A DNA stretch of 64,000 nucleotides. Origin: Williamsia deligens. Lineage in GTDB: Bacteria > Actinomycetota > Actinomycetes > Mycobacteriales > Mycobacteriaceae. Within the stretch, counting starts at the first letter, position 1, and every line of letters starts with the position of its first letter. Both the position numbers and the translations under genes were made by a program. The stretch lies in NCBI RefSeq assembly GCF_024171765.1, contig NZ_JAMTCI010000001.1, forward strand, positions 620,001-684,000, written 5' to 3'. The notes below the pieces were generated by a model, which did no database searches, was not told where the DNA came from, and saw only the letters and a program-made list of their open reading frames with translations. This document shows, piece after piece, positions 36,819 to 46,358 of the stretch.

Positions 36819-37805
36819 ATGACCCGACGTCGACCGCTGTCCGCGGCACTTCTCACCCTCCTGACCGCCGGCCTCCTCGCCACCGGCTGCTCGACACCGT
36901 CCGACGGCGGCACCCAGGCGGTCCGCGACTCGACGGGCGCGAGCCTGGACCTCAGCTCGAAGCAGCAACCGATCAGCGCACCGGTGAACGCCGCGATCGC
37001 GGCGAAGCTCCCCGCGTCCATCCGCGAGCGCGGCACCCTCGTCGTCGGCCAGGGATCGGGCACCGGCAACCCACCCTTCTCCTTCCCGTCCACCGACGAC
37101 GACAAGGTCTGGATCGGTGACGAGGTCGACATCGCCACACTGGTCGCCGACACCCTGGGCCTCAAGCCCGACTTCCGGCGGTCGTCCTGGGAGGGGCTGT
37201 TCCTCGGGATCGACAGCGGTGCCAGCGACGTCGGGTTCTCCAACATCACGGTGACCGAGGCACGCAAGGACCTCTACGACTTCGCGACCTACCGCACCGA
37301 CATCCTGTCGCTGATCGCCCGGAAGGCCGACCCGATCCGTTTCACCGGATACGAGGACCTCAGCGGCAAGACCATCGCCGTCGGTTCGGGCACCAACCAG
37401 GAGAAGATCCTGGTCGACTGGTCGGACAAGCTGAAGGCAGAGGGCAAGGCGCCCATCACGATCAAGTACTACCAGGACGTCACCGGTGTCTGGTCGGCGC
37501 TGAACGCCGGACAGATCGACGCCTACTTCGGACCGAACCCGATCAACGCCTTCCACGACGCGCAGGTGCGGGGCACCCCGAACGAGACCACCATCGTCGG
37601 CCAGGTCTCGGGTGCGGGCTCCGGGCTGACCGGCCTCATCGCCGCGACGACGAAGAAGGGCAACCCGCTCATCGAGCCGGTCCGGGAAGCACTCGACGCG
37701 GTCATCAAGGGTGGCCAGTACCAGCAGGTGCTGCATCGCTGGAACCTCGACAAGGAAGCCGTGCAGACGTCGCTGCTGAACCCTCCGGGCCTCCCGCGCG
37801 CGTGA
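36819..37805 (+). CDS. Amino-acid-binding lipoprotein
   Basis: A 328-residue family-3 solute-binding lipoprotein. Lipobox LLATGCS; binding-domain start IRERGTLVVGQGSGTGNPPF; then VDIATLVADTLGLK and the hinge region FATYRTDILSLIARK. It delivers substrate to the permease/ATPase pair just upstream. ATG 36819 lacks a strong ribosome site. It overlaps the following GNAT gene by 4 bp (GTGA), so the GNAT belongs to the same operon. Confidence 0.9.
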   Translation: MTRRRPLSAALLTLLTAGLLATGCSTPSDGGTQAVRDSTGASLDLSSKQQPISAPVNAAIAAKLPASIRERGTLVVGQGSGTGNPPFSFPSTDDDKVWIGDEVDIATLVADTLGLKPDFRRSSWEGLFLGIDSGASDVGFSNITVTEARKDLYDFATYRTDILSLIARKADPIRFTGYEDLSGKTIAVGSGTNQEKILVDWSDKLKAEGKAPITIKYYQDVTGVWSALNAGQIDAYFGPNPINAFHDAQVRGTPNETTIVGQVSGAGSGLTGLIAATTKKGNPLIEPVREALDAVIKGGQYQQVLHRWNLDKEAVQTSLLNPPGLPRA

Positions 37806-38317
37806 CGTGTTCCGAGGTCGGGCCGTCGACCCTGTCGCCGGTGTTCGTGACCGTCGCGCAGGACGATCCCCGCGCGCGGCCACTGCTGGACGAGCTGGCC
37901 GTCGAGTACAGCGAGCGGTACGGGCGTCCGCTGGCCGAGATGCACCGGGACCTTCTCGAGTACCCGGCGACCCAGTTCGCGCCGCCCGACGGCGGTCTCG
38001 TCGTCGGACTGATCGACGGTGTCCCCGTGGCAGGTGGCGCCTTCCAGCGGTACGACGCACACACGGCCGAGCTCAAACGCATCTGGACCTCGGCCGGCCA
38101 TCGGCGTCGCGGTCTCGGACGTCTCGTGGTGGCCGAACTGGAACGGCACGTCGCCGCCGCGGGCTATCGCGACGTCTTCCTGACGACCGGGTGGCGCCAG
38201 CCCGAGGCGGTCGCCCTGTACGTCGCCGCCGGGTACACCCCCGGGTTCGACGTGGCCGCCTACCCCGTCGGACCGCAGCCCCATCCATTCCGGAAGTCGG
38301 TGTGCGGCCCACGCTGA
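37802..38317 (+). CDS. GNAT acetyltransferase
   Basis: 171 residues; the acetyl-CoA loop is IWTSAGHRRRGLGRLVVAELE, and the C-terminal ALYVAAGYTPGFDV is the usual last GNAT strand-helix. GNATs next to sulfur amino-acid uptake genes in other bacteria often N-acetylate S-substituted cysteines, allowing their later cleavage; that role here is inference. GTG 37802 overlaps the binding-protein stop. Confidence 0.8.
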   Translation: MTCSEVGPSTLSPVFVTVAQDDPRARPLLDELAVEYSERYGRPLAEMHRDLLEYPATQFAPPDGGLVVGLIDGVPVAGGAFQRYDAHTAELKRIWTSAGHRRRGLGRLVVAELERHVAAAGYRDVFLTTGWRQPEAVALYVAAGYTPGFDVAAYPVGPQPHPFRKSVCGPR

Positions 38318-38394
38318 GCCAAACCCTGTCGGCCCGGCCCCGCGCCTGGCAGAACTGGTTCGATGCCCCGCCGTCCGCTCCGAGAGTCCGCCGC

Positions 38395-39480
38395 GTGAAG
38401 ATCCTGCAGCTCACCCTGATCACCCATCGTCCCGACGCCGTGACCGGTGAGCTCGTCAGCCCGGCCACGCGGTTCGCGCAGGTCGTGGAGTCGGCGCGCG
38501 TCGCCGAGGAGCTGGGCTTCGACGGGTTCGCGGTCGGTGAACGCCACGAGGACCCGTTCATCTCGTCGTCCCCACCGGTCGTGCTCTCCCACATCGCCGC
38601 GGTCACCGACCGCATCCGACTCTTCACCGGTGTCACGACGTTGAGCCTGCTGGACCCGGTTCGAGCCGTCGAGGACTACTCGACGCTCGACAACCTGTCC
38701 GGCGGACGCCTCGAGCTGATCATCGGCAAGGGCAACGGTGCCGCGCAGGCACAGCTGTTCCATGTCACGCCCGACGACCAGTGGGACCGCAACACCGAGG
38801 GATACGAGCTGTTCCGCGCACTGTGGCGCAGCGACAGCGTCACCTGGACGGGCCGGTTCCGCCCGTCGCTGCGGGACGCGAAGGTCCTCCCCCGACCCCT
38901 CCAGCCCGAGATCCGGACCTGGCACGGCAGTGCCACCTCGCCCGCCTCGGTCGAACTCGCCGCACTGCACGGCGATCCTGTGTTCTCGGCCAACGTCACG
39001 CACCCCATCGAGCCCTACGCCCGACTGATCGACCACTACCGACAGGCGTGGGTGGAGAACGGACGCGATCCCGCCGACGCCGTGGTGGGGGCCGGCAGCG
39101 CGGGTGTCCTGGTGGCGCCGACGTCGCAGGAGGCCCGGGCGTTGTACGCCCCGATCTTCGCCGCACGCAAGGAGTTCACGATCCGGACGGGCCTCCCCGA
39201 CGCCTTCACCGATCTCGACGACTTCATCACCCGCAGTTCGGCGCTCGTGGGGAGTCCCGCCGAGGTGATCGACAAGGTCGGCCGCTACCACGACCGCCTC
39301 GGGCACGAGGTGCTGCACATCTCCGCCGACTCCGACGGCCTGACACCCGCCCACCACCGCCGCAGCCTGGACCTGTTCGCCGGTGAGGTCGCGCCCGCCC
39401 TGCGGGCTGCGTTCCCGTCCCGGCCGCTCGGGCCCGTCGGCGCCACTCCGGTCGGTGCCACACCGGTCGCGGCGCACTGA
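38395..39480 (+). CDS. FMN-dependent LLM monooxygenase (KPN_01858-like)
   Basis: A 361-residue luciferase-like monooxygenase. Typical segments: EELGFDGFAVGERHEDPF, ITDRIRLFTGVTTLSLLDP-like text, LDNLSGGRLELIIGKGN and WHGSATSPASVELAALHGDP. It strongly resembles the subfamily that NCBI names KPN_01858, which is found with peptide-type ABC importers, exactly the arrangement here (next gene is the receptor). Such enzymes usually oxidise a small organosulfur compound using reduced FMN. GTG start at 38395 without a clear ribosome site. The flavin reductase partner is not nearby. Confidence 0.85.
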   Translation: MKILQLTLITHRPDAVTGELVSPATRFAQVVESARVAEELGFDGFAVGERHEDPFISSSPPVVLSHIAAVTDRIRLFTGVTTLSLLDPVRAVEDYSTLDNLSGGRLELIIGKGNGAAQAQLFHVTPDDQWDRNTEGYELFRALWRSDSVTWTGRFRPSLRDAKVLPRPLQPEIRTWHGSATSPASVELAALHGDPVFSANVTHPIEPYARLIDHYRQAWVENGRDPADAVVGAGSAGVLVAPTSQEARALYAPIFAARKEFTIRTGLPDAFTDLDDFITRSSALVGSPAEVIDKVGRYHDRLGHEVLHISADSDGLTPAHHRRSLDLFAGEVAPALRAAFPSRPLGPVGATPVGATPVAAH

Positions 39481-39485
39481 TCAGC

Positions 39486-41123
39486 ATGCGCGGTCATCCG
39501 ACGCGGCTCCTCGTCGTCCTCACCACCGTCCTCGCCGTCGCGGCGGGACTCACCGCCTGCACCGAACCGGCGCCGGGTGCCGACGACACCGGCCCACCGC
39601 GGTCCGGCGGGACGTTGCGCTACGGGCTGTCGCAGTCACCGACCTGCGCTGATCCCGCACAGTCCTCGTCGAATCAGACGATCTACGTCACGCGGCCCAT
39701 CGTCGACTCCCTGACCGATCAGGACCCGACGACCGGCGCGCTGGTCCCGTGGCTCGCGCAGCGGTGGGAGGTGTCGCCGGATTCACGACGGTTCACCTTC
39801 ACGCTCCGCCCCGGAGTCACGTTCAGCGACGGCGCACCGCTCGACGCGACCGCCGTCGCGCGCAGCTTCGACTCCGTCGTGACGACGCTCGGCCCGGTCA
39901 AGGCAGCGCTCGGGGCGAGCTACCTCTCGGGTTACACCGGCACCACGGTCGTCGACCCGCTGACGGTCGTCGTCGACTTCTCGAAACCGAACGCACAGTT
40001 CCTGCAGGCGACCTCGACCTCCCAGCTCGGCATCGTGTCGCCCGCGACGTCGGCGCGGTCGGCCGCGCAGAGGTGCGAGGGTGACGTCGCCGGAACGGGG
40101 CCGTTCACCTACGTGGACTACGCCCAGGACCGCTCGGCGACCCTCGCGAAGCGGAAGGGCTACAGCTGGGCGTCGTCGGTGGCGAAGCACTCCGGCGAGC
40201 CCTACCTGGACCGCATCGAGTTCACCGTGGTGCCCGAGTCCGGCGTCCGGACAGGCAGTCTGGCATCCGGGCAGCTCGACGCGATCAGCGACGCACTCCC
40301 CCAGGACCGGACCATCATCGAGGGCGCGCAGGGGCGGGTCCTCACGACGCCGAACCCGGGGATCACGTTCGGCCTGCAGCCCAACGTCTCCCGCGGGGTC
40401 CTCGCGGACCGCGACGTCCGGGTCGCGCTGCTGTCGGCCATCGATCGTCAGGAGCTCGTCGACACCGTCCTCGACGACACCTTCGCGCCGGCCACCAGTG
40501 TGCTGGCGCGGAACACCCCCGGGTACGAGCGATCCCCCCTGGTCACGTTCGACAGATCGCGCGCCGAGGCTCAGCTCGACGCGGCCGGGTGGCGGACGGG
40601 GCCGGACGGGATCCGCGTGAAGAACGGGCGGAAGTTGTCCTTCGGCGTCACCTTCAGCGCGGTGTTCGCGGCGAATCAGACGGTGCTGGAACTCATGCAG
40701 CAGCAGCTGCGTCTCGCCGGTGTCGACATGCAGCTCGACCTGGTGTCCACACCGGAGAGCGTCGCGCGGCAGAGCACCGGGAAGTTCGACGCGTTCTACT
40801 ACAACTCGACCCGCGCCGACGGCGACATCCTGCGGGTGTCGTTCTCGACCCGTGGCCGCAACATCGGCCGCGCGCAGGCGGTGCCGGCGCTGGAGGACGG
40901 GTTCACCGGGGAGCTCTCGACGTCCGACCCCGCTGTCCGTGCCCGCCACATCGGGACCGCACAGCAGGAGATCCTGTCCAACGGCTTCTTCATCCCGACC
41001 ATCGAGCTGTCGCAGACCATCGGCCAGGGTCCGCGTGCACACGGTCTGCGGTTCGACGCGTCGGCACGCCTGCGGTTCGACGACACCTGGGTCACCCCCG
41101 ACTCCTCGGACAGCAGGGACTGA
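39486..41123 (+). CDS. Peptide/nickel-type ABC receptor lipoprotein
   Basis: 545 residues, family-5 binding protein. Lipobox LTACT; LVPWLAQRWEVSPDSRRFTF and LRPGVTFSDGAPLDATAVA are the family's opening, GTGPFTYVDY the middle hinge. With the LLM monooxygenase directly upstream it probably binds the compound that enzyme oxidises (KPN_01854-like partner). No true peptide specificity can be read. Confidence 0.88.
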   Translation: MRGHPTRLLVVLTTVLAVAAGLTACTEPAPGADDTGPPRSGGTLRYGLSQSPTCADPAQSSSNQTIYVTRPIVDSLTDQDPTTGALVPWLAQRWEVSPDSRRFTFTLRPGVTFSDGAPLDATAVARSFDSVVTTLGPVKAALGASYLSGYTGTTVVDPLTVVVDFSKPNAQFLQATSTSQLGIVSPATSARSAAQRCEGDVAGTGPFTYVDYAQDRSATLAKRKGYSWASSVAKHSGEPYLDRIEFTVVPESGVRTGSLASGQLDAISDALPQDRTIIEGAQGRVLTTPNPGITFGLQPNVSRGVLADRDVRVALLSAIDRQELVDTVLDDTFAPATSVLARNTPGYERSPLVTFDRSRAEAQLDAAGWRTGPDGIRVKNGRKLSFGVTFSAVFAANQTVLELMQQQLRLAGVDMQLDLVSTPESVARQSTGKFDAFYYNSTRADGDILRVSFSTRGRNIGRAQAVPALEDGFTGELSTSDPAVRARHIGTAQQEILSNGFFIPTIELSQTIGQGPRAHGLRFDASARLRFDDTWVTPDSSDSRD

Positions 41124-41126
41124 ATC

Positions 41127-42137
41127 ATGCTGCGCTACGTCTTCTTCCGACTCCTGCAGGCGGTGGCCGTCCTGTGGGCGGCGTTCACCGTGTCGTTCAT
41201 CGTGCTCTTCCTGCTCCCGTCCGACCCGGTGAGCCTGGCCGCCGACAGCAACGGCGCGGGATCGCCTGTCGACGCGGCGGCGATCGCCGAGATGCAGGCC
41301 CGCTACGGTCTGGACAAGTCGGTGTGGGAGCAGTACTGGACCGCTCTGACCAACGCGGTGCACGGCGACTTCGGGTCGTCGATCACCACCGGACGCAGCG
41401 TCGTCGGCGCCATCGCCGACGCGGTCCCGAGCACGCTCGCTCTCGCCGGCACGGCCCTCGTGCTGGCCGTCGTCGTCGGTGGTGGCCTCGCGTTCCTCGC
41501 GGTGTACACACGGGTCCGGTGGTTGCGGACGGCCCTGCTGTCGCTGCCGCCGCTGGGCGCCGCGGTGCCGACGTTCTGGGTGGGACTGATCCTCCTGCAA
41601 CTGTTCTCGTTCGGTCTGCCGGTGTTCCCCGCCTTCGGTGACCGCACACCGGCGTCGGTGGTCCTGCCGGCGATCACGCTCGCCATCCCCACGGGCGCCG
41701 TGATCGCGCAGGTGTTCGCCACGTCGTTGCTCTCGACGTGGCGGGAACCGTTCGTCGAGGTGGCGGCCACGAAGGGCGCGTCGCGCTGGTACGTCCACAC
41801 GCGCCACGTGTTCCGTATCGCGACGGTGCCCGCGCTCACCATCGCGGGCGTCCTCGTCGGCGAGCTGCTCGCGGGCTCCGTGGTGGTCGAGACCGTCTTC
41901 GCCCGCGCCGGCGTCGGTCGTCTCACGCAGACCTCGGTCCTCGCCCAGGACATCCCCGTGGTGCAGGGCATCGTCGTCCTCACCGCCCTGGTGTTCGTCG
42001 TCGTCACGCTGGCCGTCGACCTGGTCTACCCCCTGATCGACCCGCGGATCGTCGTCCGTCGCGAGCGCGCATCTGCCGCCGGCCCCACCGCCACCGCTCC
42101 CGCCACACCCGACAGCTCGGAGCCCACCCGTGTCTGA
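41127..42137 (+). CDS. Peptide/nickel-type ABC permease 1 (DppB-like)
   Basis: 336 residues, six membrane helices; opens MLRYVFFRLLQAVAVLWAAF, with the DppB-type FLLPSDPVSLAA and the EAA loop WREPFVEVAATKGASRWYVHTRH. It follows the receptor gene by 3 bp and overlaps the second permease by 8 bp. Confidence 0.92.
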   Translation: MLRYVFFRLLQAVAVLWAAFTVSFIVLFLLPSDPVSLAADSNGAGSPVDAAAIAEMQARYGLDKSVWEQYWTALTNAVHGDFGSSITTGRSVVGAIADAVPSTLALAGTALVLAVVVGGGLAFLAVYTRVRWLRTALLSLPPLGAAVPTFWVGLILLQLFSFGLPVFPAFGDRTPASVVLPAITLAIPTGAVIAQVFATSLLSTWREPFVEVAATKGASRWYVHTRHVFRIATVPALTIAGVLVGELLAGSVVVETVFARAGVGRLTQTSVLAQDIPVVQGIVVLTALVFVVVTLAVDLVYPLIDPRIVVRRERASAAGPTATAPATPDSSEPTRV

Positions 42138-43017
42138 CCTCCTCGTCGAGTCCGTCGCCCGTGACGGCACGTCGCCTCCGAACGCGGCGTCGCAGGACGC
42201 CGGGACCCGGCGCCGCCGTCGCGGGTGGACGCGCTGGATCACCGTCGCGGTGGCCGCCGCGGTCCTCGTGCTCGCGGCCGGCTGGGCGCTGGTGCCGTCG
42301 CTGTTCGCCGGTGGCGACCCCTACGCACTGGTCCCGCGCGACAAGATGCAGCCGCCGAGCCTGCGCCACTGGTTCGGCACCGACAGCATCGGCCGCGACC
42401 TCTACACCCGCATGGTGCACGGGGCGGAGCTGTCGTTGTCGGCGACCATCAGTGCGGTGGCGATCGCGTTCGTGGTCGGGTCGGTCATCGGGCTGCTCGC
42501 CGGCGCGATCGGCGGCGTGGTCGACACCGTCCTCATGCGCGTCGTCGACGTCCTGCTGTCGATCCCGACCCTGTTGCTGTCGTTGGCGGTCGTCACCGCG
42601 CTCGGCTTCGGGACCACCAATGTCGCGATCGCGGTGGGCGTCACGATGATCGCCGGCTTCGCGCGCGTCATGCGCGCCGAGGTCGCCCGCGTGCGACACG
42701 CCACCTACGTCGAAGCCGCGTTCCTGGCCGGGTCCCGGTGGCCGTCCGTCCTCGTGAACCACATCCTGCGCAACGCGATCGCCCCCGTGATCGGGCTGGC
42801 CGCTGCACAGTTCGGTCTGGCGGTGCTGCTGGTGTCGTCCCTCAGCTTCCTCGGGTTCGGTGCGAAACCGCCGTCACCCGAGTGGGGCACACTCATCGCC
42901 GACGGCCGGAACTACCTGGTGACCGCGTGGTGGCTCACCGTCATCCCCGGACTCGTCATCGTCGCCGTGGTCGTCAGCGCACACCGCGTCGGACGCGCAC
43001 TGCAGGAGCGCCGGTGA
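42130..43017 (+). CDS. Peptide/nickel-type ABC permease 2 (DppC-like)
   Basis: 295 residues; after a 35-residue cytoplasmic start the DppC features appear: HWFGTDSIGRDLYTRMVHGA, LSIPTLLLSLAVVTALG, the loop RHATYVEAAFLAGSRWPSVL, and LSFLGFGAKPPSPEWGTLI. GTG 42130 overlaps permease 1; its stop overlaps the ATPase gene (GTGA). Confidence 0.92.
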   Translation: MSDLLVESVARDGTSPPNAASQDAGTRRRRRGWTRWITVAVAAAVLVLAAGWALVPSLFAGGDPYALVPRDKMQPPSLRHWFGTDSIGRDLYTRMVHGAELSLSATISAVAIAFVVGSVIGLLAGAIGGVVDTVLMRVVDVLLSIPTLLLSLAVVTALGFGTTNVAIAVGVTMIAGFARVMRAEVARVRHATYVEAAFLAGSRWPSVLVNHILRNAIAPVIGLAAAQFGLAVLLVSSLSFLGFGAKPPSPEWGTLIADGRNYLVTAWWLTVIPGLVIVAVVVSAHRVGRALQERR

Positions 43018-44615
43018 GCGCCGCGGGCCCGCTGCTGCGGGTCTCCGACCTGCACGCCTCCTACGGTGACACGGAGGTGTTGCACGGCATCGATCTCACC
43101 GTCGAGCGCGGCGAGGTCGTCGCGGTGGTGGGTGAGTCCGGCTCCGGCAAATCGACCCTGGCGCTTGCGATCGTGGGGTTGCTCCCGGAGGGCGGCACCC
43201 TCGACGGTGGTCGCATCGAGTTCGACGACGAGCGCATCGACTCCGCCTCCGACCGTCGTCTGAGCCGCCTGCGAGGCGCGCACATCGGCGTCGTCCCCCA
43301 GGATCCGACGTCGTCGCTGAACCCGGTGCGCCGCGTCGGCGATCAGGTCGGGGAGATCCTGCGGCTGCACGGCAGGGCCGATCGGCGGACCGCGGCGCTG
43401 CGGGCTGTCGACATCCTGGCCGAGGCGGGCGTCGACCGTCCCGAGGAACGTGCCGGCCAGTACCCCGGCGAACTGTCCGGAGGGCAGCGCCAGCGCGTGC
43501 TGATCGGCATCGCGCTGGCGTGTGCACCCGAACTGGTGATCGCCGACGAACCGACGTCCGCGCTCGACGTGACGGTGCAACGCCGCATCCTCGACCTGTT
43601 GGACGCGCGGATCGCCGACACCGGGGCCGCGGTCCTGTTCATCACCCACGACCTCGGGGTGGCCGCCGAGCGCGCCGACCGGATCGTCGTCATGTCGCAG
43701 GGTCGCATCGTGGAGGCCGGCCCCGCCCGCGAGATCCTCGACGCACCACGGCATCCCTACACCGTCGGGCTCGTCGAGGCCGCGCCGCACCTGGGCCGAC
43801 CCCGCACCCGTACGACGGTCCGTCCCGAGCGAGACCCCCTGCTGCGGGCCACCGACCTGCGGGTGCAGTTCTCGCTGCGGGGTGGGACGTCGTTGACCGC
43901 CGTCGACGGGGTGTCCCTCGAAGTGCACCGCGGGCAGACCGTCTCGATCGTCGGCGAGAGCGGATCGGGCAAGACGACCACCGCGCGGGTCATCGCGCAG
44001 CTGCATCGCCCGGACGCGGGGACCGTCGAGTTCGACGGTGTCGACGTGACGGGTGCGCGCGGGTCGCAGCGGCGGGCGCTACGCCGTCGACTGCAGTTCG
44101 TGCACCAGAACCCCTTCACCTCGCTCGACCCGTCCCTGTCGGTCCGGCGGATCGTCGGCGAGCCGTTGCGTGCGTTCAGGGTGGGTGATCGCGCCGGCCG
44201 TCGGGCGCGGGTCGACGATCTGCTGGATCAGGTCGCGTTGCCCTCGGACCTGGCCGAGCGCCGCCCCCGCGAACTGTCCGGTGGGCAGCGACAGCGTGTC
44301 GCGATCGCCCGCGCTCTGGCTCTCGAGCCGGACCTCGTCGTGCTCGACGAACCGGTGTCCGCACTCGACGTCTCCGTCCAGGCGCGCATCCTCGACCTGC
44401 TCGACCGGCTGCAACGCGAGCACGATCTCGCGTATCTCTTCATCTCCCACGATCTCGCGGTGGTCCGCGAGATCAGCGACCGTGTCCTGGTGATGCGCGC
44501 GGGGCAGATCGTCGAGGCAGGTGACGTCGACACCGTCTTCGACGACCCGCAGCACCCGTACACGCAGGAACTCCGCGACGCCGTCCCCGATCCGTCCCGC
44601 CCCACCCGGACCTGA
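43014..44615 (+). CDS. Peptide/nickel-type ABC ATPase, two domains fused
   Basis: 533 residues holding DppD- and DppF-like ATPases in one chain. Domain 1 (to about 260): [41 protein letters not shown]. Domain 2 (about 275-530): [40 protein letters not shown]. The frame is open upstream but GTG 43014 overlaps the permease stop. This completes a five-domain importer encoded 39486-44615. Confidence 0.93.
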   Translation: MSAAGPLLRVSDLHASYGDTEVLHGIDLTVERGEVVAVVGESGSGKSTLALAIVGLLPEGGTLDGGRIEFDDERIDSASDRRLSRLRGAHIGVVPQDPTSSLNPVRRVGDQVGEILRLHGRADRRTAALRAVDILAEAGVDRPEERAGQYPGELSGGQRQRVLIGIALACAPELVIADEPTSALDVTVQRRILDLLDARIADTGAAVLFITHDLGVAAERADRIVVMSQGRIVEAGPAREILDAPRHPYTVGLVEAAPHLGRPRTRTTVRPERDPLLRATDLRVQFSLRGGTSLTAVDGVSLEVHRGQTVSIVGESGSGKTTTARVIAQLHRPDAGTVEFDGVDVTGARGSQRRALRRRLQFVHQNPFTSLDPSLSVRRIVGEPLRAFRVGDRAGRRARVDDLLDQVALPSDLAERRPRELSGGQRQRVAIARALALEPDLVVLDEPVSALDVSVQARILDLLDRLQREHDLAYLFISHDLAVVREISDRVLVMRAGQIVEAGDVDTVFDDPQHPYTQELRDAVPDPSRPTRT

Positions 44616-44623
44616 CACCGACC

Positions 44624-44760
44624 CCGCCGACCGTGCGGTAGATGCCGTCGACCGTGCAGTAGAGCCCGTCGACCGTGCAGTTGGTCGGGCAGCCGGCATG
44701 GAGGTGCACGTTCGGCGTGCATTTTCTGCACGCTCGGCGGCATTTTCTGGACGCTCGGGG
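44624..44760. repeat. Tandem 21-22 bp intergenic repeats, two types
   Basis: GACCGTGC recurs at 44629, 44650 and 44671 (exact 21-bp period, units differing by a few bases). Next to it a second type: CACGTTCGGCG, CACGCTCGGCG and GACGCTCGGGG at 44707, 44729 and 44750, separated by GCATTTTCTG at 44719 and 44740 (21-bp period). CCGCCGACCGTGC at 44624-44636 is the exact reverse complement of the core of the repeat at 5812-5824. The 234-bp gap between genes is otherwise empty except a weak leaderless-type -10 (CACGAT) 6 nt before the next ATG. Confidence 0.75.
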
Positions 44761-44849
44761 TTCAGACGTGTCGCCGACGAGGTGTGGGGCACCCGACACG
44801 GCGTCCGATTCGGTGGCTCGAACCCCCGGGACGGTGACACGATCGGGTC

Positions 44850-46358
44850 ATGGGAGCCGAGGTCAGCAGGCGCGAGTTCACCCGGGAGGACCGCCGACGG
44901 TTCCGTGAGCAGGTGACACGGGGCACCGAGGCGATCGCCCGCATGCTCGCCGAGGGCGCGTTCGTCGACACCGACGGGGCACCGGAGCCACTGCTCGGCA
45001 TGGAGGTCGAACTGAACCTCGTCGACCGTGCGATGAACCCGGCCATGGCGAACGACACTGTGCTGCAGGCGATCGCCGACCCCGACTACCAGACCGAACT
45101 CGGCCAGTTCAACGTCGAGATCAACGTCTCCCCCCGGCCGTTCCGCGACGACGAGATGCTCTCGCTGGAGGCCGCACTCCGCGCGTCGCTGAACCGGGCC
45201 GACGCCCAGGCCGCCACCACCGACAACCGACTCGCGATGATCGGCATGCTGCCGACCATCCGGCTCGAGCACCTCACACCTGAGTGGATCTCGGCGGATC
45301 CGCGCTACGAACTCCTCAACGACCAGATCTTCGCGGCGCGCGGCGAGGACATCGAGCTCGACATCGACGGTGTCCCGCTGGGTGACGCACGCGTCGGTGA
45401 ACGGCTCACCGCCACCACCGAATCGATCCTCCCCGAGGCCGCGTGCACGTCGGTGCAGCTGCACCTGCGCGTCCCTCCGCAGGATTTCGCCGACCACTGG
45501 AACGCCGCGCAGGCGATCGCCGGGATCCAGGTGGCGGTCGCCGGCAACTCTCCGTTCTTCGCCGGTCACGCGCTCTGGCACGAGACGCGCATCCCCGTCT
45601 TCACCCAGGCCACCGACACCCGACCACTCGAACTGAAGAACCAGGGTGTCCGACCGCGCGTCTGGTTCGGCGAACGATGGATCACCACCATCTTCGACCT
45701 CTTCGAGGAGAACACCCGGTACTTCCCCGCGCTGCTGCCGGTCTGCGACGACGAAGACCCGCTCGAGGCCCTCGACGCCGGCCGCGTCCCCGCGCTCTCG
45801 GAACTCAACCTGCACAACGGCACCGTGTACCGCTGGAACAGGCCGATCTACGACGTCGTCGACGGCCAGGCGCACGTCCGCATCGAGAACCGGGTCCTGC
45901 CCGCCGGGCCGAGCGTCATCGACACCATGGCCGACGCCGCGTTCTTCTACGGACTGATGCGCGGCCTCGTCGACGCCGACCGCCCGCTGTGGTCGCAGAT
46001 GTCGTTCGACGCCGCCACCGAGAACCTGACCGCGGGTGCCCGCGACGGCTTGGAAGCCCAGATCTACTGGCCCACAGTGGGATGGGTCCGACCCGACGAG
46101 CTCACCCTGCGCCGCCTGCTGCCCGCGGCCGATCGCGGGCTCGCCGCGTACGGGGTGTCGGACAAGGCACGTCGTCGGTACCTGGGGATCATCGAGGGTC
46201 GCTGCCAGAGTCGTCGCACGGGGTCGGTCTGGCAGCGCGAGACGGTCGCGGCCCGCGAACGCGCCGGTGAATCGCGCGAGGTCGCCCTGGCCGGGATGCT
46301 GCGCGACTACATCGAGCGGATGCATGAGGGCCAGCCCGTCCACACCTGGGACCTGTGA
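44850..46358 (+). CDS. Glutamate-cysteine ligase-like enzyme (GCS2 type)
   Basis: 502 residues of the ATP-grasp-like carboxylate-amine ligase family GCS2. The N-terminal substrate loop LLGMEVELNLVD, QFNVEINVSPRPF and the metal-binding RIENRVLPAGPSVIDTMA are typical. In mycothiol producers such enzymes do not make glutathione; EgtA of ergothioneine synthesis is a related case, but no other egt genes are here. It likely joins glutamate to an amine or cysteine-like thiol. ATG 44850 has no ribosome site. Coupled (TGATG) to the next gene. Confidence 0.75.
   Translation: MGAEVSRREFTREDRRRFREQVTRGTEAIARMLAEGAFVDTDGAPEPLLGMEVELNLVDRAMNPAMANDTVLQAIADPDYQTELGQFNVEINVSPRPFRDDEMLSLEAALRASLNRADAQAATTDNRLAMIGMLPTIRLEHLTPEWISADPRYELLNDQIFAARGEDIELDIDGVPLGDARVGERLTATTESILPEAACTSVQLHLRVPPQDFADHWNAAQAIAGIQVAVAGNSPFFAGHALWHETRIPVFTQATDTRPLELKNQGVRPRVWFGERWITTIFDLFEENTRYFPALLPVCDDEDPLEALDAGRVPALSELNLHNGTVYRWNRPIYDVVDGQAHVRIENRVLPAGPSVIDTMADAAFFYGLMRGLVDADRPLWSQMSFDAATENLTAGARDGLEAQIYWPTVGWVRPDELTLRRLLPAADRGLAAYGVSDKARRRYLGIIEGRCQSRRTGSVWQRETVAARERAGESREVALAGMLRDYIERMHEGQPVHTWDL

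Noticed and set aside
38363-38398. An 11-codon frame whose stop overlaps the start of the LLM monooxygenase gene
   Set aside because: No -10 box at leaderless distance, no ribosome site and no cysteine tract, so I could not support it as a leader peptide.
44800-44850. A GGCTCGAACCC stretch that resembles a tRNA T-arm
   Set aside because: No acceptor, D or anticodon stems can be folded around it on either strand.
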